Below, one piece after another: positions 1-12,250 of a stretch of 64,000 nt of DNA. Position numbers and translations under genes: made by a program. Numbering within the stretch: position 1 is the first letter of the stretch; each line of letters begins with the position of its first letter. Location of the stretch: assembly GCF_014050525.1 (NCBI RefSeq), contig NZ_JACGAG010000006.1, forward strand, positions 62,001-126,000. Direction: 5' to 3'. The notes beneath the pieces are model-generated. The model was not told the origin of the DNA. It saw only the letters and a program-made list of their open reading frames with translations, and searched no databases. This DNA is from Clostridium sp. cel8 (lineage in GTDB: Bacteria > Bacillota > Clostridia > Clostridiales > Clostridiaceae).

Positions 1-566
1 ATCTTTATTGAATAAGCTCCATATCCTTTGTCTTTTGCCTGCTTTATGACATTTATATCATACTCATTTAATTCAATATCTTGTGTGCTATTTTCTGAAT
101 TTGTACCTTCTTTTTCTTGTTTTTTATCTTCAGTTTTCTCCTCAGGCTCCTCTTTTTTCTGTGATTCACCTTCATCACCTTTTTTGCCTTGCTCTGCTAT
201 TTTTTCAAGTTCCTCCATTATATCTTCAATTGGAGTTTCATCATCAACACCATCTTCTATATTTTTAAGCATCTGCTCTAGAGTATCAAGACACTTAAAG
301 AGAACCGTTACTACATTTTGAGTTACACTAAGTTCGCCTTCCCTAAATTCAGATAGAACATCCTCCATTTTATGAGTAAGTTCTGCCATCTTATTAAATC
401 CCATAGTAGCTGCCATTCCTTTTATGGTGTGTGCAACTCTAAAAATTTCATTTACCTTGTCTACATTATCAGGTTCCTGTTCAAGTTGAAGAAGAGATTC
501 ATTTAAAGTTTGCAAATTATCCATTCCTTCTTCCAGGAACATAGACATGTACTGCGATGTATCCAT
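1..566 (-). CDS. cheA: Chemotaxis histidine kinase CheA, N-terminal part (cut by window edge)
   Basis: CheA is the cytoplasmic histidine kinase that reads chemoreceptor state and phosphorylates CheY and CheB. Only the first ~188 codons are present; the gene continues beyond position 1. The protein opens MDTSQYMSMF and has the HPt helix with the phosphorylatable histidine in RVAHTIKGMA (about residue 48). A Glu/Lys-rich linker follows at roughly residues 125-170, leading toward the CheY/B-binding domain. The ATG at 566 is preceded by a strong AAGGAGG. It lies 12 nt after the cheR stop, so it is probably the last visible gene of the che cluster. Dimerisation, ATPase and CheW-like domains are outside the window. 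The call rests on the HPt motif plus che neighbours. Confidence 0.93.
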   Translation of the reverse strand, partial: MDTSQYMSMFLEEGMDNLQTLNESLLQLEQEPDNVDKVNEIFRVAHTIKGMAATMGFNKMAELTHKMEDVLSEFREGELSVTQNVVTVLFKCLDTLEQMLKNIEDGVDDETPIEDIMEELEKIAEQGKKGDEGESQKKEEPEEKTEDKKQEKEGTNSENSTQDIELNEYDINVIKQAKDKGYGAYSIK

Positions 567-578
567 CTCATTTCCTCC

Positions 579-1352
579 TTATAGCTTTCTGTATATAAAG
601 GTAGAAGCTTTTTCAAACCCATAATCTCTATAATTATATATACTTTCAGTAGCTCCTACAAACAACACCCCTCCCTTTTTCAGGGATTTACTAAACTTTT
701 CATATATTTTATCCTTTATGTCTTGGTTAAAATATATTACTACATTTCTACATACTATAAGATCAAAATTACTTTCATAGCTGTCCAATATCAGATCATG
801 CTTTTTAAAAGTAACCATTTTCTTTATATTGTTCTTTATAATATACTTATCGTCTTTTTTTATAAAATATTTATCCAAATATTCTTTTTTAACATTTTTT
901 ACTTCCTGTGCAGAATACTCTCCCATTTTAGCCCTTGAAATTATAGTGTTATCTATATCTGTTGCAAGAATATAATGAGATAACAGTGGAGATAGTTCAT
1001 TCAAATATATTCCAAGAGAATAAGGTTCTGCCCCTATAGAACAGGCTGCACTCCATATCTTAAGTTTTCTTGGAGATTTTGCAAGTTCTTCTTTTAATAT
1101 TTTTTTTACTTCCTTAAATATTTCGGGATTCCTAAAAAACTCAGATACATTTATAGTTATAAAATCCAAAAACTTTTGCCTCTGTGATCTATCTCTATTT
1201 AAAAGTCCTATGTACTCATGTATGCTATTTACACCTACCCTCGACATTAGGCTATTTATCCTTCTGTGAAGCTGATTCGGCTTGTAGGCAGACAAATTTA
1301 TGTTAAATTCATTTAAAACCCATCTTTCAAAATAATCCATATCATTAATCAT
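579..1352 (-). CDS. cheR: Chemotaxis protein methyltransferase CheR
   Basis: CheR uses S-adenosylmethionine to methylate glutamates on chemoreceptors and works against CheB in adaptation. The protein has the small N-terminal helical domain (about residues 1-75) and then the SAM-binding domain. The motif I region reads SAACSIGAEPYS, slightly away from the common GCSTGEEPYS form, and the later motif FDLIVCRNVVIYF is well kept. Length is about 257 aa, usual for the family. The reading frame extends to a GTG at 1361, but GGGAGGTG sits 6 nt before the ATG at 1352, so I prefer that start. It begins 5 nt after the cheB stop and is 12 nt from cheA, implying translational coupling. Confidence 0.93.
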   Translation of the reverse strand: MINDMDYFERWVLNEFNINLSAYKPNQLHRRINSLMSRVGVNSIHEYIGLLNRDRSQRQKFLDFITINVSEFFRNPEIFKEVKKILKEELAKSPRKLKIWSAACSIGAEPYSLGIYLNELSPLLSHYILATDIDNTIISRAKMGEYSAQEVKNVKKEYLDKYFIKKDDKYIIKNNIKKMVTFKKHDLILDSYESNFDLIVCRNVVIYFNQDIKDKIYEKFSKSLKKGGVLFVGATESIYNYRDYGFEKASTFIYRKL

Positions 1353-1357
1353 AAAAT

Positions 1358-2431
1358 TCACCTCCCTGAAACTGATACTAAGCTTACTAGTTTATCGGCT
1401 ATTTCATCGAGTTTCAAAACCATGTCCACTTTTCCAGTTTCATAAGCTACTTTGGGCATACCATAAATTGTGCATGTAGATTTATCTTCAGATATTGTAA
1501 TACCACCATTATCTTTTACAACTTCAGTTCCATGTGCTCCATCTTTTCCCATACCAGTTAAAACAACACTTACTAGATTTCTTTTGTATACTTTTGATGC
1601 AGAAATAAAGAGTTTGTCTACAGCTGGCCTTACTCCCCATATAGATGGTTCTTTATTTAAATGTATCCTCTTATCTTCCAAAACTTCCATATGATATCCA
1701 CCAGGTGCCACATATACTCTATTTGGAACAATTTTCATATTGTCTTCTGCTTCAATTACTTTCTGCTTTGAATTTGCATCAAGCCTCTCTGAAAATGCTT
1801 TTGTAAATCCAACAGGCATATGTTGTACTATAAAAACAGGTACTCCCATATTTTCAGGTAAATTTGTTATAACAGAATATATAGCCTTAGGTCCGCCTGT
1901 AGATGCTCCTATTACTATAGCTTGTATATTCCTTTTGTATTTATTTCTATCAATCTTTACATTATTGTTAACTGTTTTTTTATTTTCTATCTTTGCTGTT
2001 GACCCTTTTATTTTACATATCTTATGGGATATTTTTATTTTTCTTATAAGCTCATCTTTTACCTTATATATATCAATTGACAACTTTCTTGAAGGCTTTG
2101 GTAAAAAATCAAAAGCACCTTGTTCAAGACATTCCATTGTAAGTTTAGTCCCAGATTTTGAATCACTACTTAATATTATTGTAGGTATACATATATGTCT
2201 TTTTTTCATTTCCTTTAATACAGTTATACCATCCATTATAGGCATTTCTACATCCAATGTTATTATATCTGGCATAGTTTCAGCATCTGCCTTTGAAAGC
2301 TTGTGGAGTAAGTCCTCTCCATTTCTTGCAGTACCTATAACTTTTATTTCTTCATCTTCTTCTATAATATCAGAAATTACTTTTCTCATTAGTGCCGAAT
2401 CATCCACCACTAAAACCTTTATTTTTTCCAA
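1358..2431 (-). CDS. cheB: Chemotaxis response regulator protein-glutamate methylesterase CheB
   Basis: CheB removes methyl groups from (and deamidates) chemoreceptors after phosphorylation by CheA. The receiver domain (residues 1-125) carries the phospho-acceptor D60 in DVEMPIMDG. A linker of about 40 residues leads to the methylesterase domain, with the catalytic triad visible as S177 (GASTGGP), H204 (IVQHMP) and D297 (GMGKDGA). The length of 357 aa is normal. Translation appears to start at TTG 2431, with GAGGTGA about 8 nt upstream. It lies between cheD and cheR in a tight cluster. Confidence 0.96.
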   Translation of the reverse strand: MEKIKVLVVDDSALMRKVISDIIEEDEEIKVIGTARNGEDLLHKLSKADAETMPDIITLDVEMPIMDGITVLKEMKKRHICIPTIILSSDSKSGTKLTMECLEQGAFDFLPKPSRKLSIDIYKVKDELIRKIKISHKICKIKGSTAKIENKKTVNNNVKIDRNKYKRNIQAIVIGASTGGPKAIYSVITNLPENMGVPVFIVQHMPVGFTKAFSERLDANSKQKVIEAEDNMKIVPNRVYVAPGGYHMEVLEDKRIHLNKEPSIWGVRPAVDKLFISASKVYKRNLVSVVLTGMGKDGAHGTEVVKDNGGITISEDKSTCTIYGMPKVAYETGKVDMVLKLDEIADKLVSLVSVSGR

Positions 2432-2458
2432 ACTCTATCACCTCAAGTAAATTAAAAT

Positions 2459-2947
2459 CTACAATTCCTTTATTCCTAAACCAACGGTTTTTATTTCAAC
2501 TTTCCCATTAGAAGTATCAAATATCATAGTTCTCCCTTTATTTCCCCCAAGATCTTCTGCTATGAGAGGTACTGAATACTTTTTTAAATTCAATTTTACA
2601 GATTTACCATTTCTATTTCCTATGTCCATTATCATCTTTTTATCTGAAAAATTGAACATTGAAGCTCCTCCTGCTATTTTAGCAGTAAGATTTTTCTTTC
2701 CTGCCCCAAGTTTTTCTAATTTTTCTATAAGCATTGGTATAGCCAGATCAGCAAACTTCATCGGATTTTTTACATTACTAAACTGGGTACTATCTGGAAG
2801 CATTATATGTGCAAGTCCACCTATTAAATTGTATTTATCATATATAGCTATACCTACACACGAGCCTAAACCAATAGTCATAATTATATCAGGTGATGAA
2901 GCTGTATTCATATCTGCAATTCCTACTTTTATTTTCTTTATATCCAT
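2459..2947 (-). CDS. cheD: Chemoreceptor glutamine deamidase CheD
   Basis: CheD deamidates specific receptor glutamines and, in Bacillus and Thermotoga, pairs with CheC and CheY-P in adaptation. The cysteine-hydrolase active-site motifs are present: C30 in LGSCVGIAIYD and H47 in GGLAHIMLP. At 162 aa the length is typical. An AAAGGTG site precedes the ATG at 2947. It lies 27 nt downstream of cheW and 27 nt upstream of cheB. No cheC is visible here, so its partner would be elsewhere. Confidence 0.95.
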   Translation of the reverse strand: MDIKKIKVGIADMNTASSPDIIMTIGLGSCVGIAIYDKYNLIGGLAHIMLPDSTQFSNVKNPMKFADLAIPMLIEKLEKLGAGKKNLTAKIAGGASMFNFSDKKMIMDIGNRNGKSVKLNLKKYSVPLIAEDLGGNKGRTMIFDTSNGKVEIKTVGLGIKEL

Positions 2948-2975
2948 AATACTGCACCTTTCAATTATTGTTGAA

Positions 2976-3428
2976 TTATTCTTGTATAAGCTGCTTTTCT
3001 TCCTCTGTTAATATTGTAAAAAGATTTAAAAATATTATTATTTTTCCATCCACTTTTATAAGTCCCTTTATATATCTTTTTGATATACCAGAAACAATTT
3101 CAGGTGGAACTTCAATTGTTTCTCTATCTATATCTCTTACCTCAGATACAACATCTACTATAATTCCAATTTTATTTTCATCTTGCTTTGTGACAATAAT
3201 TTTAGAATTTTTATTATCTCCATTGTATTCAAGTCCAAATTTTTTTGTGAGTGATATAACTGGAAGTATTTTCCCTGAGTAATTTATAACTCCTTCTACA
3301 AAGTCTGGGGAATCTGGAATTTTTGTAGTTTCCTCGTAGCCAAGTATTCTTTCAACTTCCATAATATCCGTAGCATAAAACTCACCATTTATACTAAATA
3401 TAAGTACCTTCAATTCTTTTTCATCCAT
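2976..3428 (-). CDS. cheW: Chemotaxis coupling protein CheW
   Basis: CheW is the SH3-like scaffold that bridges chemoreceptors and CheA. The 150-residue protein is a single CheW domain. It shows the typical N-terminal block LKVLIFSINGEFYATDI, the middle motif FVEGVINYSGKILPVISL and the C-terminal YIKGLIKVDGKIIIFLNL. GAGGAGG lies about 7 nt upstream of the ATG at 3428. It is followed after 28 nt by cheD, and an AT-rich spacer of 76 nt separates it from the FapA-like gene upstream. Confidence 0.94.
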   Translation of the reverse strand: MDEKELKVLIFSINGEFYATDIMEVERILGYEETTKIPDSPDFVEGVINYSGKILPVISLTKKFGLEYNGDNKNSKIIVTKQDENKIGIIVDVVSEVRDIDRETIEVPPEIVSGISKRYIKGLIKVDGKIIIFLNLFTILTEEEKQLIQE

Positions 3429-3504
3429 TTAAATATCCTCCTCACTATATTTTTAACTAACATATTACATTATAATTCATAAATTGAAATATATACAACA
3501 AAAT

Positions 3505-5448
3505 TTACAATAAAAGTTTATCTACAAATATATCTCCATCTTTTAGATAAGCATGTACATTTCTACTTGGAGAATCAAGTATAAACTCCCTTTTTCCAAC
3601 TTTAAAAACAGTATTATGATATGCAACATCTGCCCATATATTTCCTTGATCTTCTACTTCAACTTTAGTCGTAACTCCTGCTACACTTCCAATAACACTG
3701 CATTTTATATCTTTTTTTGCCTTGAGATAACCTCCCCTTGCAACAGAATTTTTCTGTAAAAATTCAATGGAACCATTTGCAAAAATATTTGAAATGTATT
3801 CTCCTTTACTTGTTATTACTATATCGCCTGAACTTTCAATATCTGAATCCTGACAATATGCTATAACAACTTTTACAGGTAATTTAAGTGTGCAATTCAT
3901 TTCTTCTATTTTCATGTTTACTCTTTCTACAATTTCATTTAAATCTCTATAATCTTCTATACTTATAGGCCCCATTCCCATGAGATGTGACCTTATATAT
4001 TTTACAACATCATCTTGCTGCATATTTTTATCTAGACACTGAGTATTTAGATCTGAAATTATATAAATACTCAATTTAATTATATTTTTAAATCTGTTTT
4101 CCAGTAGTATCTTTATAATCTCACCATCTCTTTTTTCCTCCCCAAGGAGATTATACATTTTAATTTCTTTAACTGCATTTATAAGTTCCTTCATTAACTT
4201 ATTGAATTTTGTAAGATGCTCTACTGTCTTTATTTTTTTTACATCATCGCCACCACCACTTACCTTTGATGCAACTATACTTCCCTTTACAACTATATTT
4301 CCTCTTGCAGTTAAAACTGACCTCTCAATATCCCTATCTACAACTAGATTATTACCACACTCTATTTTCATTCCCTCTCTTATATTTCCGTGAACATTTA
4401 TATCACCTAAAAAGCAAACATTTCCAGTTTTAAGATCTACATCATTATTCAACTCATGTACCTGTTTTACATAAAATGTATTACCTTTAAAAGAAGGCTT
4501 ACCATCTATTACAGCACATAATGTATTTTCATCTTTCATAATACATCCAGCACCAGCTTTTATAGTACGTTTCTTTCCGATTTTTGCCTTTATTACTTTT
4601 CCAGTAACGTCAAATCCATCTTCACCTTCTTTTCCAGGATGTCTTACAGCTATTACTTCACCTTTCTTTACGGAGGATACAACCCCTATACTTTTAAAAT
4701 CTATATTTCCTATTTTATCTTCTTTAAATGTTGGTAAAGTTTCAAATTTAATCTCTATAGAATCATTTTCACCATCTACTGCTTTTTTCCCTTTTGCCAC
4801 TATTATTTTTTCCTTACTATTTTCTTCAAGTTTATGAAAATTTTCTTCTATTATACCATATACTATACCATTTTTTGAAAGTTCTTTTTTTATATCTTCT
4901 TCTGTGTATTTAGGAGGATCAATTTTTTGTAAAACTTCCCTTGAAAGCAGAACTCTTTCCTTTGCAGATGTATCACGAAGTTTATATATTACTTTAGGAA
5001 CATACACAGCTTGTGCATAAACTTCCATCTTATCATTAGAAGTAAAAATATTAAGCTGTCTTGTAGCTTCTTGACCACTTAAAACCACTTCTATTTTACT
5101 GCTTGCTAAAACTTCACTTTTCTTTTCTATATTTCTTCCATCTATAATGAGTTTCATACCACTTCCCTTTTCTATTACTGCAGGTGTGCCTCCATCTTTA
5201 GGATCTGTTACTATTATATTACCATTTATTATTTTTATTGTACCATTTATTTTAGAATCTTCCTCAATGTTTTCATGATCAATTTCCTTATTGTCCATGT
5301 ATTCTATCTCAATTGCAACTTTTCTCCTAAAGAAACTCTTTTTATTCTCTAAAACTTTATAGTTAAGATCCTCTTTTTTCATATTTAAGTCATTAGCTGC
5401 AGCCTCTAGACATGCTTCAAGTGAATTTCCCCTAAATACTTTTTTCAT
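3505..5448 (-). CDS. FapA/DUF342 family protein with N-terminal Jag-N-like domain
   Basis: A 647-residue FapA (flagellar assembly protein A, DUF342) family protein. Residues ~1-50 (KKVFRGNSLEACLEAAANDL onward) resemble the Jag N-terminal domain. The middle has the DUF342 beta-rich region with repeated GNI/GDI motifs (VCFLGDINVHGNIREGMKI, GNIVVKGSIVASKV) that suggest a right-handed beta-helix. A predicted coiled helical insert (about residues 420-520) separates it from a second GDIVITSKGEY beta segment. The biochemical role of the family is unclear; it is often beside chemotaxis and flagellar genes, as here. A longer frame to 5484 exists, but GGAGG sits correctly for the ATG at 5448. Confidence 0.85.
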   Translation of the reverse strand: MKKVFRGNSLEACLEAAANDLNMKKEDLNYKVLENKKSFFRRKVAIEIEYMDNKEIDHENIEEDSKINGTIKIINGNIIVTDPKDGGTPAVIEKGSGMKLIIDGRNIEKKSEVLASSKIEVVLSGQEATRQLNIFTSNDKMEVYAQAVYVPKVIYKLRDTSAKERVLLSREVLQKIDPPKYTEEDIKKELSKNGIVYGIIEENFHKLEENSKEKIIVAKGKKAVDGENDSIEIKFETLPTFKEDKIGNIDFKSIGVVSSVKKGEVIAVRHPGKEGEDGFDVTGKVIKAKIGKKRTIKAGAGCIMKDENTLCAVIDGKPSFKGNTFYVKQVHELNNDVDLKTGNVCFLGDINVHGNIREGMKIECGNNLVVDRDIERSVLTARGNIVVKGSIVASKVSGGGDDVKKIKTVEHLTKFNKLMKELINAVKEIKMYNLLGEEKRDGEIIKILLENRFKNIIKLSIYIISDLNTQCLDKNMQQDDVVKYIRSHLMGMGPISIEDYRDLNEIVERVNMKIEEMNCTLKLPVKVVIAYCQDSDIESSGDIVITSKGEYISNIFANGSIEFLQKNSVARGGYLKAKKDIKCSVIGSVAGVTTKVEVEDQGNIWADVAYHNTVFKVGKREFILDSPSRNVHAYLKDGDIFVDKLLL

Positions 5449-5492
5449 AAATATCATCCTCCACTCATAAATGTTCAATTCCAAAATAAATA

Positions 5493-6314
5493 TTATAAGT
5501 CAAAATTCTCTATATCCTGATGTATTCTCTCATCATATGACTTCATTATTTTGAGAACAATATCATTTTTTGAAGAGTTGAATTTGACATCATCTATATA
5601 ACTTACAGGTAGAATTTTAGGTGAAGTACCAGATATAAAAACAGCATCAAAATTATTAATTTGCCTATAATCTATCTTCTTTTCTACTAAATTTATTCTC
5701 ATTTTTTTACATAACTCAAATATAATCTGTCTTGTAGTACCAGGTAATACTTGCTCAAGTGGTGCTGTAAAAATTTTTTCATTATCTACAAAAAACACAT
5801 TTGATCTACTTCCTTCAGTTATATTACCATTTCTATCTACAAGAAGTGCTTCAAATACATTCTTCTCCTTTATTTTTATGTCAACTTTTTCTCTAAAGTT
5901 ATTATCTATTATCTTGGCATTTGGATTATGTCTTTCTCCAAAGAATAATATAGTTTTAACTCCATTTTCATAATTATCTTTAGAAGGATAATGATGTTCA
6001 ATAAAATAAAGTAAAAAATTATTCTTTGAGTTATAATTAAAAATAAACTTTATATTACCTACATAGCACTTATTTAAATCTATAATTTTAAATATTTTCT
6101 TTTTTATATCTTCTTTTGAAATCCAAAGTTTTAAGTTTGCTTTCTTTGCAGAATTCTCTAATCTAACAATATGCTCCTTTAAAAACAATGGCTTTCCATC
6201 TATAACACGAATTACTTCATAAATTGAACTTCCAGAATCTATAATTTCTTTTGGGAAATCATCAAAGCTTTTTATTTCGTCATTTTGCATAAAAAATTTA
6301 CAGGAATTATTCAA
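5493..6314 (-). CDS. Aminotransferase class IV (aminodeoxychorismate lyase / D-amino-acid or branched-chain type)
   Basis: A PLP-dependent fold-type IV enzyme of 273 aa. Visible family motifs are ITEGSRSNVFFV (PLP phosphate region) and VLPGTTRQIIFELC. A Lys in the block NFREKVDIKIKEKN is the candidate Schiff-base residue. The family includes PabC (4-amino-4-deoxychorismate lyase), D-alanine aminotransferase and IlvE; the sequence alone does not settle which, though size and the VLPGTTRQ motif fit PabC. The start is TTG 6314 with GAGGTGGG about 6 nt upstream. It is 44 nt ahead of the FapA-like gene and is the first gene of the minus-strand cluster. Confidence 0.82.
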   Translation of the reverse strand: MNNSCKFFMQNDEIKSFDDFPKEIIDSGSSIYEVIRVIDGKPLFLKEHIVRLENSAKKANLKLWISKEDIKKKIFKIIDLNKCYVGNIKFIFNYNSKNNFLLYFIEHHYPSKDNYENGVKTILFFGERHNPNAKIIDNNFREKVDIKIKEKNVFEALLVDRNGNITEGSRSNVFFVDNEKIFTAPLEQVLPGTTRQIIFELCKKMRINLVEKKIDYRQINNFDAVFISGTSPKILPVSYIDDVKFNSSKNDIVLKIMKSYDERIHQDIENFDL

Positions 6315-6458
6315 TTATATCCCACCTCTATAAAGTTTTATTGTAAATGCAACTTAAACGTAAAATTTACATGAAAATCAATCAGCTGTTAATATATCTA
6401 TTCACTTACATTTTATCATTATCCAAAGTATAATTTCCACACAAACAAAATTTTATGC

Positions 6459-6464
6459 TATAAT
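6459..6464 (+). promoter_or_regulatory. Extended -10 promoter candidate for the HAD phosphatase gene
   Basis: TATAAT preceded by TG one base upstream (ATGCTATAAT) points right toward the HAD gene. No good -35 is visible, as expected for an extended -10 promoter. A transcript from here would run through the whole repeat array at 6468-6765. Confidence 0.4.
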
Positions 6465-6467
6465 TAA

Positions 6468-6765
6468 AACAATTAAGAATTAACAATTCACAGTTCACAG
6501 TGACAATTAAGAATTCACAATGCACAATGCACAATGAAGGATGACAGTGACAATTAAGAATTCACAATGCACAATGCACAATGAAGGATGATTTTTCTAT
6601 GGAAAAATCTAACATTTATTGTGCATTGTGAACTGAATTGAATTGTGCATTGATTTGAACTGTGCATTGTATTGAATTGTGAACTGAGAATCGTGAATTG
6701 TGAACTGAATTGAATTGTGCATTGTGAATCGTGAACTGTGAATTGTATTGAATTGTGCATTGAAA
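6468..6765. repeat. Dispersed hairpin/heptamer repeat, locus 1 (truncated core)
   Basis: This gene-free stretch is filled by the repeat family. The left part has words such as ATTCACA, ATGCACA and GTTCACA. A shortened core at about 6583-6620, in reverse orientation, keeps the GATTTTTC/GAAAAATC hairpin but lacks the CTTCAG-containing hairpin. The right side, 6620-6765, is a pure array in which 7-nt words (TGTGCAT, TGTGAAC, CGTGAAT) alternate with 5-nt words (TGAAT, TGTAT, TGATT). The array ends directly before the ribosome site of the HAD gene. Confidence 0.9.
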
Positions 6766-6783
6766 AGAAGGGTTGTGATTTGT

Positions 6784-7428
6784 TTGGAAAAACTTGCAAT
6801 ATTCGATGTAGATTTTACTATAACAAAACGTGAAACTCTACTTGAATTCTATCTATTTATGGTAAAAAAGCATCCTATTTTAATATTTCATGCCCCAATG
6901 GCACTTATATCATCTTTTCTATTTCTAATTGGATTTATGAAAGCAAAAACATCAAAACAAATATTTTTAGAGTTCATAAATGGTATTACTGATGAAAAAA
7001 TGGATTCTATTGTAGATGAGTTTTATAAAAATCGTCTAAGCAAGATATTGTACAAAGATGCTATAAACGAAATTAAAAAATTAAAGTCTTTAGGATATAA
7101 AATTTATTTAATATCTGCATCTCCTGAATTTTATCTAAATACACTATATAATATAAAAGAAGTTGATAAAATTATAGGAAGTGTATTTTTAAAGAAAAAT
7201 GGAAAGTATTCAAATAAAATGAATGGAAACAATTGTAAAGGAAATGAAAAGGTAATAAGACTAAAAAAATATCTTAAGTCTGAAAATATAGAAGTTGACT
7301 TTAAAAACTCATATATGTTCTCAGATTCTCTATCGGATCTGCCTCTTTTAAGACTTGTCGGCAATCCTTATCTTATAAATTTTAAGAAAAAAAATACAAT
7401 GGGAATCAAAGTACTCTCATGGAAATAG
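6784..7428 (+). CDS. HAD-IB family phosphatase (SerB-like)
   Basis: A haloacid dehalogenase superfamily hydrolase, subfamily IB. Motif I is DVDFTIT near the N-terminus, motif II is LISASPEF, and motif IV is SDSLSDLPLL. The Lys of motif III is likely in KGNEKVIRLKK. A helical cap with a hydrophobic stretch (ISSFLFLIGFM) lies between motifs I and II. Substrate is unknown; relatives act on phosphoserine or lipid/sugar phosphates. The frame is open back to TTG 6748 within the repeat. The family usually starts just before the DVDFT motif, so I choose TTG 6784, 11 nt after AAGAAGGG. The repeat array thus abuts the translation start. Confidence 0.82.
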   Translation: MEKLAIFDVDFTITKRETLLEFYLFMVKKHPILIFHAPMALISSFLFLIGFMKAKTSKQIFLEFINGITDEKMDSIVDEFYKNRLSKILYKDAINEIKKLKSLGYKIYLISASPEFYLNTLYNIKEVDKIIGSVFLKKNGKYSNKMNGNNCKGNEKVIRLKKYLKSENIEVDFKNSYMFSDSLSDLPLLRLVGNPYLINFKKKNTMGIKVLSWK

Positions 7429-7454
7429 TTTATTATAAAATTTATTCTTTAATT

Positions 7455-7495
7455 TTAAGAAAGAGAAGAATTTTTACCTTCTCTTTCAATATTAA
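7455..7495. terminator. Bidirectional terminator between convergent genes
   Basis: A perfect 10-bp inverted repeat (GAAAGAGAAG at 7459-7468, CTTCTCTTTC at 7478-7487) lies between the ends of the HAD gene and the DUF1292 gene. T-rich sequence follows in both directions. Confidence 0.65.
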
Positions 7496-7508
7496 ATAAA
7501 ATATTTTA

Positions 7509-7847
7509 CTAATCTTCAAGTGATGAATAGTATTTTGATGCCTCTTCAAATTCCTCATCGTCAGGAATTACAAGTTCACCTGTTTCTCCTTCTCCTACAA
7601 CTTTAAAAAGATATACACTGTTATCATTTGGGTTTTGGACTACAGCATATTCAATTTCTTTAAATACAAATCCATCTACAACTTGACAAGAAATTGTATT
7701 TCCATTTTCGTCTTCTAAATCAACCATTATTGCCTCATGATTATGATCTGTACATCCACATCCACAAGAATTTTCATGTTCATCATTACAGCCACAGCCG
7801 CAACTTTCTTTACTCATATCATTATCCTGCAAATTTTCTTTGTTCAT
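7509..7847 (-). CDS. DUF1292 (YrzB-like) protein with Cys/His-rich N-terminus
   Basis: A 112-residue acidic protein. The C-terminal half matches the DUF1292/YrzB family pattern (MVDLEDENGNTISCQVVDGF ... NDNSVYLFKVVGEGETGELV). The first 40 residues carry two CGCGC clusters separated by acidic/His residues (SCGCGCNDEHEN, SCGCGCTDHNHE), giving about ten Cys plus several His, which looks like a soft-metal-binding segment. The function of the family is unknown. It is preceded by AAGGAGG at about the right distance from ATG 7847 and is transcribed on its own between two terminators. Confidence 0.83.
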   Translation of the reverse strand: MNKENLQDNDMSKESCGCGCNDEHENSCGCGCTDHNHEAIMVDLEDENGNTISCQVVDGFVFKEIEYAVVQNPNDNSVYLFKVVGEGETGELVIPDDEEFEEASKYYSSLED

Positions 7848-7935
7848 ATATGAACCTCCTTTTAGTGTTATGTTTTAATTTTACCCTTAATACTTCAATA
7901 TTAAAAGCTTTTTTTTATTTTTTTAAAATTTGTAT

Positions 7936-7970
7936 AAAAAAATCGGATAGAAAACCTATCCGATTTAAAA
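7936..7970 (-). terminator. Rho-independent terminator of the PFOR gene
   Basis: An 11-bp perfect stem (AAATCGGATAG at 7940-7950 and CTATCCGATTT at 7956-7966) with a 5-nt loop lies 16 nt beyond the PFOR stop codon. On the minus strand it is followed by a run of T. Confidence 0.88.
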
Positions 7971-7985
7971 TCTATCTGATTTTTA

Positions 7986-11561
<3,576 letters not shown>

Positions 11562-11592
11562 TTAATTATATTTTAATTAAACTTACATTCTT

Positions 11593-11621
11593 ACTATACA
11601 ACAAAAAATGAAATCTGTAAA
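11593..11621 (-). promoter_or_regulatory. SigA-type promoter for the PFOR gene
   Basis: On the minus strand TTTACA (11616-11621) and TATAGT (11593-11598) are spaced by 17 nt, about 100 nt upstream of the PFOR start. The surrounding 11493-11824 region has no gene; apart from this promoter and AT-rich sequence I see nothing in it. Confidence 0.6.
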
Positions 11622-11824
11622 TTATAAATTTATACTGTATTACTTATTTTTTTTATTTGTCTACAATAAAATCATAAGTAATTTTAAGGATAATTCTTAT
11701 CTGTATTAATTTTATAAAGTATCTATTTCAAAAAAAACAATAAAATAACAAAACGTATTCATATTATTCTAATTAACATTGCATATCAACGAGAATATAT
11801 ATCTAATTTTACATATTAAATTAT

Positions 11825-12250
11825 CTATTTTGCAAGTAATTTTCCAAGTTCTTCCGCCTTTTTAATTTGATCATCGCTTGGTGCTTCATTAACTGCAAGT
11901 TTTCCAACTACTTCAAATCCATAATCAGTTACAGTTTTTTCAAAGTCTTCAAGAAAAGCACCTTCATCCCAACCATAGGATCCAAATAATACAGTTTTCT
12001 TATTATTTGAAGGAAGAAGTTTAAATTCATTTATAAATGGAGCCATTTCTTTCTGTTCTATTCTGTTATTATCCATTGAAGGACTTCCAAAGGCAACTGC
12101 ATCAGCTGAAGTTACATCCTCAACTTTTGCATCTTGAACCTGTTTTATAACAACATCAGCTCCCTCACTCTTAGCACCTTTTGAAATTTCATCAGCTAAA
12201 ACCTCTACATTTCCTCCATTACTCCAATATATTATAGCAACTTTTTTCAT
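11825..12250 (-). CDS. Flavodoxin (short-chain)
   Basis: A 141-residue FMN-binding electron carrier. The phosphate-binding loop is near the N-terminus (YWSNGGNVEVLADEI), a G-rich variant of the usual S/T-x-T-G-N-T. Later motifs fit the flavodoxin fold: AVAFGSPSMDNNRIEQ and VLFGSYGWDEGAFLEDF. It can replace ferredoxin as partner of PFOR under iron limitation, and its place directly upstream of the PFOR gene fits that. The start is ATG 12250 after GGTGGTGA; the frame continues to 12271 without support. The 293-nt spacer 12251-12543 upstream has only AT-rich sequence that I could not interpret. Confidence 0.92.
   Translation of the reverse strand: MKKVAIIYWSNGGNVEVLADEISKGAKSEGADVVIKQVQDAKVEDVTSADAVAFGSPSMDNNRIEQKEMAPFINEFKLLPSNNKKTVLFGSYGWDEGAFLEDFEKTVTDYGFEVVGKLAVNEAPSDDQIKKAEELGKLLAK

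Noticed and set aside
6748-6783. N-terminal extension of the HAD phosphatase (MNCALKRRVVIC)
   Set aside because: It is encoded by repeat sequence, and the ribosome site suits the TTG at 6784, close to the usual start before the DVDFT motif.
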